NCBI GenBank assembly: GCA_035695045.1
Contig: DASSEX010000041.1
Span: 1-12,272, forward strand
Reading direction: 5' to 3'
Length of the DNA: 12,272 nt
Source of the DNA: DASSKP01 sp035695045
GTDB lineage: Bacteria; Actinomycetota; Actinomycetes; JAFAQI01
Position numbers and translations under genes: made by a program. A model generated the notes under the pieces. The model worked only from the letters and a program-made list of their open reading frames with translations. It ran no database searches and was not told the origin of the DNA. Positions 8,777 to 12,272 of the stretch are shown here, piece by piece; within the stretch, counting starts at the first letter, position 1; every line of letters starts with the position of its first letter.

Positions 8777-9892
8777 GTGAGAGTCGGCATCCCACGCGAG
8801 ATCAAGGACAACGAGTACCGCGTGGCCATCACACCTTCGGGTGCCCACGAGCTCGTCACGGCCGGCCACACCGTGTACATCGAGAAGGAAGCCGGTGTCG
8901 GTTCGTCCATTCCCGACGAGGACTTCATCGCGGCGGGTGCCGAAATTCTCGGTGCAGCGGACGACATCTGGGCCGAAGCCGATCTCGTCCTGAAGGTCAA
9001 GGAACCGATCGCCGCCGAGTACCACCGGATGCGCGCCGGCCAGGTCCTGTTCACCTACCTTCACCTCGCGGCCTCACGCGAGTGCACCGAGGCCCTGATC
9101 GCGTCAGGCTGCACCGCCATCGCGTACGAAACCGTCCAGCCCGCCGATGGCTCCCTGCCGCTGCTGGCGCCGATGTCCGAGGTGGCCGGCCGGCTGGCTC
9201 CCCAGGTCGGCGCCTACCACCTCATGCGTCAGGGCGGCGGCCGCGGTGTGCTGATGGGCGGCGTCTCCGGCGTCTACGCGGCGAAGGTCGTCGTACTGGG
9301 CGCAGGGGTGTCCGGCATGAACTCCGCCGCGATCGCGCTGGGCATGCAGGCCGAGGTCCTGTTGCTGGACCGCAACATCGAGAAGCTTCGCCAGGCCGAC
9401 CGGATCTACCAGGGCCACTGCCAGACCGTGGCGTCGAACCGCTACGAGGTCGAGCGGGCCTGTCTCGACGCCGACCTGGTGATCGGTGCGGTGCTCGTGC
9501 CCGGCGCGAAGGCACCGATGCTCGTGTCGGACGATCTCGTGGCACGCATGAAGCCGGGAAGCGTTCTCGTGGACATCTCGATCGACCAGGGCGGGTGTTT
9601 CGAGTCGAGCCGCCCGACGACCCACTCCAACCCGACGTATCCGGTCCACGACTCGGTCTTCTACTGCGTCGCCAACATGCCCGGCGCGGTGCCGCACACC
9701 TCGACCTACGCGCTCACGAACGTGACATTGCCGTACGCCGAACGGATCGCGAGTCTGGGCTGGCGCGAGGCGGTCGCGGCTGACCCCGCCCTGGCTCGCG
9801 GCGTCAACGTCGTCGAGGGCGAGGTCGTGTACGGCCCGGTTGCGGAAGCCCACGGGCTGCCGTGGCGCCACCTGGACGAGGTCCTGGGCTGA
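8777..9892 (+). CDS. ald: Alanine dehydrogenase
   Basis: Ald interconverts L-alanine and pyruvate plus ammonia with NAD(H), linking nitrogen assimilation, alanine use and redox balance during low oxygen. The 371 residues equal the length of the M. tuberculosis enzyme. Active-site residues fall at the same numbers: Lys75 (KVKEP), His96 (TYLHLA) and Asp270 (DISIDQGG). The NAD-binding Rossmann motif is VVVLGAGVSGMNSA (171-184) with Asp198 ending strand two. The N-terminal MRVGIPREIKDNEYRVA and the late SSRPTTHSNPTYPVHDSVFYCVANMPGAVPHTST block are diagnostic. The start is fixed by GGAGGAG at 8760-8766. It overlaps or abuts xerD and may share its transcript. Mycobacterial ald is controlled by an Lrp-type regulator (AldR); no divergent regulator gene is adjacent here. 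Confidence 0.98.
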   Translation: MRVGIPREIKDNEYRVAITPSGAHELVTAGHTVYIEKEAGVGSSIPDEDFIAAGAEILGAADDIWAEADLVLKVKEPIAAEYHRMRAGQVLFTYLHLAASRECTEALIASGCTAIAYETVQPADGSLPLLAPMSEVAGRLAPQVGAYHLMRQGGGRGVLMGGVSGVYAAKVVVLGAGVSGMNSAAIALGMQAEVLLLDRNIEKLRQADRIYQGHCQTVASNRYEVERACLDADLVIGAVLVPGAKAPMLVSDDLVARMKPGSVLVDISIDQGGCFESSRPTTHSNPTYPVHDSVFYCVANMPGAVPHTSTYALTNVTLPYAERIASLGWREAVAADPALARGVNVVEGEVVYGPVAEAHGLPWRHLDEVLG

Positions 9893-10839
9893 CAACCCCC
9901 GGAGCCGAGGAACAGGCCGCTCCCGAGCTTCTGCAGGCCGTCCGCGCGTACCTCGACCACCTTGCCGTCGAGCGCGGCCTCGCCGCCAACACCCTCACCT
10001 CGTACCGCCGCGACCTGCAGCGGTACGTCGCAGCACTGACGGCCATGGGTCGCCGTTCGCTCGCGGAAGCCGCCGAGGCGGACATCTCGACCTTTCTCGC
10101 GGATCTCCGCCGTGGTGACGACCAGCACCCTCCTTTGAAGGCGTCCTCCGCCGCTCGCACGATCGTCGCGGTGCGCGGGCTGCACCGCTTCGCCGCGCGG
10201 GAGGGCCTCGTTGACGACGACGCCGCGCGGCAGGTGCGGCCCCCGGCCGCCGCCCGTCGACTGCCCAAGGCGCTCCCGGTGGACGACGTACTCGCCCTCA
10301 TCGGTGCAGCGGGCGACGACAGCCCCGCGGGCCTCCGCGACCGCGCGCTGCTGGAGCTGCTGTACGGAACCGGGGCGCGGATCAGCGAGGCGGTCGGCCT
10401 GGCCGTCGACGACGTCGACCTGGTCTCCGCCACCGTCCTCCTCCACGGCAAGGGCGGCAAGGACCGGATGGTTCCGCTGGGCAGCTTCGCCCGGCAGGCG
10501 CTGGAGGCCTATTTGGTGCGGGGCCGCCCAGCTTTGGCCTCGGCCGGGCGGGGGACCCCCCTCGTCTTTCTGAACCAGCGGGGGAGCGGTCTATCGCGGC
10601 AGTCGGCATGGATGGTGCTGCGCAAGGCCGCGGAGCGGGCGGGCGTGACCGCCGCCGTCAGCCCTCACACCCTCCGGCACTCCTTCGCCACCCACCTGAT
10701 CGACGGGGGCGCCGACGTGCGCGTCGTCCAGGAACTGCTCGGGCATGCCTCCGTCACGACGACGCAGGTCTACACGCTGGTCACGGTCGATCGGCTTCGT
10801 GAGGTCTATGTCACCGCTCATCCACGCGCGCGAAGCTGA
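9862..10839 (+). CDS. xerD: Site-specific tyrosine recombinase XerD
   Basis: XerD, with XerC, resolves chromosome dimers at dif before division. The 325-residue reading (GTG at 9862) has the N-terminal SAM-like core-binding domain (about 22-112) and the catalytic domain (about 133-318). All catalytic residues are seen: Arg173 (GARISE), Lys197 (HGKGGKDR), His269 and Arg272 (HTLRHSFATHL), His295 (LGHASV) and nucleophile Tyr304 (TTTQVYT). The start is uncertain. GTG 9862 overlaps ald by 31 bases and has only GGAAG 13 bases upstream. A CTG at 9889 would overlap the ald stop as CTGA, with GAGG seven bases before it, giving 316 residues closer to the family length. No ATG or GTG lies between there and the conserved domain. 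Chromosomal neighbours match mycobacteria, so this is a housekeeping recombinase, not a phage integrase. Confidence 0.93.
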   Translation: MAPPGRGPGLTTPGAEEQAAPELLQAVRAYLDHLAVERGLAANTLTSYRRDLQRYVAALTAMGRRSLAEAAEADISTFLADLRRGDDQHPPLKASSAARTIVAVRGLHRFAAREGLVDDDAARQVRPPAAARRLPKALPVDDVLALIGAAGDDSPAGLRDRALLELLYGTGARISEAVGLAVDDVDLVSATVLLHGKGGKDRMVPLGSFARQALEAYLVRGRPALASAGRGTPLVFLNQRGSGLSRQSAWMVLRKAAERAGVTAAVSPHTLRHSFATHLIDGGADVRVVQELLGHASVTTTQVYTLVTVDRLREVYVTAHPRARS

Positions 10840-10842
10840 CTA

Positions 10843-10872
10843 TTGCCCCCGATGACGGGAGGCACATAGAGT
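10843..10872 (+). promoter_or_regulatory. Candidate promoter for parA operon
   Basis: TTGCCC at 10843-10848 and TAGAGT at 10867-10872 are separated by 18 bases. Each matches four of six consensus positions of a housekeeping sigma factor. Transcription would start near 10879-10880, giving a leader of about 72 bases before the ATG at 10952. The only other long gap with comparable signals is the one before pyrG. Confidence 0.45.
10845..10863 (+). terminator. Hairpin after xerD, possible weak terminator overlapping the parA promoter
   Basis: GCCCCCG (10845-10851), loop ATGA, then CGGGAGGC (10856-10863) form a seven-pair GC-rich stem with one bulged A, five bases after the xerD stop. No T-tract follows, which is common for actinobacterial terminators but leaves the role open. 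It also fills the spacer of the candidate parA promoter, so it could instead be an operator. Confidence 0.3.
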
Positions 10873-10873
10873 C

Positions 10874-10887
10874 GCCGACTCGTCGGC
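10874..10887. repeat. Inverted repeat just downstream of the parA -10
   Basis: GCCGAC (10874-10879) and GTCGGC (10882-10887) are perfect complements with two bases between them. The dyad spans the predicted transcription start of parA, a usual place for a repressor operator. The right arm is shared with a second, larger dyad (10881-10917). Confidence 0.55.
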
Positions 10888-10917
10888 TCATGTACATCTC
10901 GAGATGTCGCGCCGACG
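10881..10917. repeat. Nested dyad with 14-base perfect palindrome in the parA leader
   Basis: Outer arms CGTCGGC (10881-10887) and GCCGACG (10911-10917) are exact complements. Nearly centred inside is the perfect palindrome ACATCTCGAGATGT (10894-10907), itself overlapped by ATGTACAT (10890-10897). Arrays of short dyads of this kind are typical of operators bound by dimeric regulators; in RNA the outer arms could instead form a stem. The structure is seen directly; the function is inferred. Confidence 0.6.
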
Positions 10918-10951
10918 CCAGATTCCTTTGCGGATGGAGCGATCTAGATCT

Positions 10952-11824
10952 ATGTCGACAAAGACACGATCGCGCGGGACCGGTGAATTGGGGCCGACCG
11001 GTCGACCCGTGCCGTACCTGCGTGAGCCCGCCCCCTTGTCGCAGCACGGGCCGGCGCGGGTGATCGCGATGTGCAACCAGAAGGGTGGCGTCGGCAAGAC
11101 GACGACCACGATCAACCTCGGCGCGGCCCTTGCGGAGTACGGGCGGAGGGTGCTGCTGGTCGACTTCGACCCGCAAGGTGCCCTGTCGGTCGGGCTCGGC
11201 GTCAATCCGATGGAACTCGACCGGACCGTCTACAACGTCCTGATGGAGCGTGACGTCTCGATCGACGACGTCCTGCTCAAGACCAACGTCCAGGGCATGG
11301 ACCTGGTGCCGAGCAACATCGATCTCTCGGCCGCCGAGGTGCAGCTGGTGGGGGAAGTCGCACGCGAGCAGACGCTGAAAAGGGTCCTCGAACCCGTGCT
11401 GCCCGACTACGACGTGGTCCTGGTGGACTGCCAGCCCTCGCTCGGCCTGTTGACGATCAACGCCCTCACCGCTTCCGACGGGGTCATCGTCCCGCTCGAA
11501 TGCGAGTTCTTTTCGCTCCGAGGTGTCGCACTGTTAATCCAAACGATAGACAAAGTGAAGGAAAGGCTTAACCCTCAACTTGAACTTGAGGGGATTCTCG
11601 CGACGATGTTCGATCGCCGGACGGTGCACGGTCGGGAAGTTCTGACCCGCGTGGTCGAGGCCTTCGGCGACAAGGTCTTCCACACCGTGATCAACCGCAC
11701 CGTGCGATTCCCCGAGACCACCGTCGCGGGGGAGCCGATCACGTCGTTCGCGCCGTCGTCAGCCGGCGCCAACGCCTACCGCGACCTCGCCCGGGAGGTG
11801 GTGGCGCGGTGTCTCGCCGGGTGA
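10952..11824 (+). CDS. parA: ParA/Soj-family chromosome partition ATPase
   Basis: ParA-type ATPases bind DNA nonspecifically as ATP dimers and position partner-bound cargo. The 290-residue protein has the deviant Walker A motif KGGVGKTT (44-51, with signature Lys44 and Lys49), Walker A' LLVDFDPQG (68-76) and Walker B VVLVDCQPS (145-153). The sequence is close to Rv1708, the orphan ParA-like protein upstream of scpA in mycobacteria, so this is probably not the origin-linked ParA paired with ParB. I chose the ATG at 10952 because family members have about 35 residues before HGPARVIAMCNQKGG. GGAG sits 12 bases upstream. In-frame ATGs at 10934 and 10904 would add 6 or 16 atypical residues. Codons 195-215 are strikingly AT-rich with a TTA codon. 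The stop overlaps the next gene (GTGA), whose ribbon-helix-helix product is the likely partner. Confidence 0.92.
   Translation: MSTKTRSRGTGELGPTGRPVPYLREPAPLSQHGPARVIAMCNQKGGVGKTTTTINLGAALAEYGRRVLLVDFDPQGALSVGLGVNPMELDRTVYNVLMERDVSIDDVLLKTNVQGMDLVPSNIDLSAAEVQLVGEVAREQTLKRVLEPVLPDYDVVLVDCQPSLGLLTINALTASDGVIVPLECEFFSLRGVALLIQTIDKVKERLNPQLELEGILATMFDRRTVHGREVLTRVVEAFGDKVFHTVINRTVRFPETTVAGEPITSFAPSSAGANAYRDLAREVVARCLAG
11534..11596 (+). other. AT-rich, rare-codon patch inside parA
   Basis: Twenty-one consecutive codons (residues 195-215) hold 25 G/C out of 63 bases, about 40 percent, in a gene that is otherwise strongly GC-rich. Third positions are G/C in only 9 of 21. The patch includes TTA, ATA, AAA, AGG and three CTT. 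The encoded protein is a normal ParA segment (LIQTIDKVKERLNPQLELEG), so the reading frame is not disturbed. Confidence 0.85.
11572..11592. repeat. Imperfect 21-base palindrome within the parA AT-rich patch
   Basis: CCCTCAA (11572-11578) and TTGAGGG (11586-11592) are exact complements around CTTGAAC. The dyad continues through the centre with a single C:C mismatch. The direct repeat AACTTG-AACTTG overlaps its core. It could be a binding site or an RNA hairpin, or it could simply follow from the Leu-Glu-Leu-Glu codons. Confidence 0.55.
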
Positions 11825-12225
11825 GCCTTCCTGGCGCCGACGAGCTGTTCCGTGCCACGGCGAGCGCCGGCCGTTCTCCCGACGGCGGTTCCAACGAGCT
11901 CGGCGCGTCGGGCGAGCAGCAGACGGGTGCTCCTGGCGTCGTACGCCTGGCCCCCGTGCGCGCGACGACGCCGGTACGCACCGCCGGCCGGGGGCGGCGA
12001 CCCGCCGGCGGCCCGTCCGGCCGGGAGAAGCACGACGAGAAGATCACGGTCTACGTCTCGCCGGAGGAGCTTCTTGCGCTCGAGCACGCCCGGCTCGACC
12101 TGCGCGCGGTCCACGGGCTCGCTGTCGACCGCGGCCGGATCGTGCGTGAGGCGGTCGCCGTCGTCCTGGCGGACCTCGAGGCCAAGGGCGCGGACAGCAT
12201 CATCGTCCGCCGGCTGCGCGACTAG
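11821..12225 (+). CDS. Small ribbon-helix-helix protein, likely ParA partner
   Basis: The 134-residue protein starts at the GTG overlapping the parA stop (GTGA 11821-11824). A GTG at 11809 would add four residues inside parA. Three parts are seen. Residues 2-12 are a compact N-terminal peptide, SLPGADELFRA. Residues about 13-73 are a low-complexity Gly/Ala/Ser/Arg linker ending in a basic stretch. Residues 74-123 have the ribbon-helix-helix pattern: strand KITVYVS, helix PEELLALEHARLDLR, then turn and helix VDRGRIVREAVAVVLADLEAKG. Such proteins are dimeric DNA binders. ParG and omega, plasmid partners of ParA-like ATPases, combine this fold with a flexible N-terminus that stimulates the ATPase. 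I recall similar uncharacterised proteins after parA in other actinobacteria. The role as partition adaptor and autoregulator is inferred. Confidence 0.8.
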   Translation: MSLPGADELFRATASAGRSPDGGSNELGASGEQQTGAPGVVRLAPVRATTPVRTAGRGRRPAGGPSGREKHDEKITVYVSPEELLALEHARLDLRAVHGLAVDRGRIVREAVAVVLADLEAKGADSIIVRRLRD

Positions 12226-12230
12226 CCGAC

Positions 12231-12272
12231 GTGCTCTTCGCGCTGCGGCACCCGGCGATCCTGCTCGGCCTC
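12231..12272 (+). CDS. Start of an unidentified hydrophobic reading frame (3' truncated by window)
   Basis: A GTG five bases after the previous stop opens a frame that runs to the window end, reading MLFALRHPAILLGL. The fourteen residues are hydrophobic, as at the start of a membrane protein. This does not look like the usual start of ScpA, which follows parA in mycobacteria. A membrane protein, for example a site-2 protease-type gene, could lie between parA and scpA. The position and coupling to the upstream gene are suggestive, but the fragment is too short to identify. Confidence 0.4.
   Translation, partial: MLFALRHPAILLGL

Noticed and set aside
8767..8781. Four-codon upstream reading frame (GTG to TGA) overlapping the ald start
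   Set aside because: It directly abuts the Shine-Dalgarno sequence with no spacing, so it is unlikely to be translated. Such short frames arise by chance in GC-rich DNA.
9862..10839. Tyrosine recombinase as integrase of a mobile element
   Set aside because: No attachment-site repeats, tRNA gene, excisionase or phage genes are nearby. The neighbours are conserved chromosomal genes and the protein matches XerD throughout.
10888..10910. dif-like recombination site beside xerD
   Set aside because: The palindrome has a zero-base centre and lacks the two XerC/XerD half-sites separated by 6-8 bases. dif normally lies at the terminus, not beside xerD.
10904..10951. Longer ParA start at ATG 10904
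   Set aside because: It has no ribosome binding site, adds an atypical Arg-rich 16 residues, and would place coding sequence over the palindromes. ATG 10952 fits the family length better.

Overview
The window is a stretch of chromosome from a high-GC actinobacterium (class Actinomycetia). The GC-rich third codon positions, frequent GTG starts and gene content all point there. The backbone recN - steA - mctB/steB - pyrG - NUDIX hydrolase - xerD - parA follows the order I recall from Mycobacterium tuberculosis (Rv1696 to Rv1708). All genes lie on the + strand. I see no rRNA, tRNA, CRISPR array, transposon or phage signal. There is no gene-free stretch longer than about 170 bases.

Left part (1-6132). 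The 3' end of recN is followed by an apparently co-translated series: steA, mctB/steB, a divergent MraY/WecA-like membrane protein, a MurJ-type MOP flippase and a GT4 glycosyltransferase. From steA to the glycosyltransferase each stop codon overlaps the next start (GTGA, GTGA, ATGA, then 8 bases). The first two genes belong to the cell-separation pathway known from Corynebacterium. The last three look like a minimal set for making and flipping a polyprenyl-linked envelope glycan. This block sits where M. tuberculosis goes directly from mctB to pyrG.

Middle part (6133-10839). A 168-base gap with an extended -10 promoter candidate precedes pyrG (CTP synthase, TTG start). pyrG is coupled to an ADP-ribose pyrophosphatase-like NUDIX gene. 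After a 98-base gap come ald (alanine dehydrogenase, all catalytic residues present) and xerD (tyrosine recombinase for dimer resolution), which overlap.

Right part (10840-12272). A short, dyad-rich leader with a plausible promoter precedes parA. parA is coupled (GTGA) to a small protein with a conserved-looking N-terminal peptide, a disordered basic linker and a C-terminal ribbon-helix-helix domain. This resembles plasmid ParA plus ribbon-helix-helix partition cassettes, but here it is chromosomal and beside xerD. An uncharacterised hydrophobic reading frame begins just before the window ends. Within parA, a patch of about 63 bases has AT-rich, rare codons, including the only in-frame TTA I found.

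Most promising for follow-up: the steAB-coupled glycan module, the ParA/ribbon-helix-helix pair with its palindromic leader, and the codon-anomalous patch in parA.
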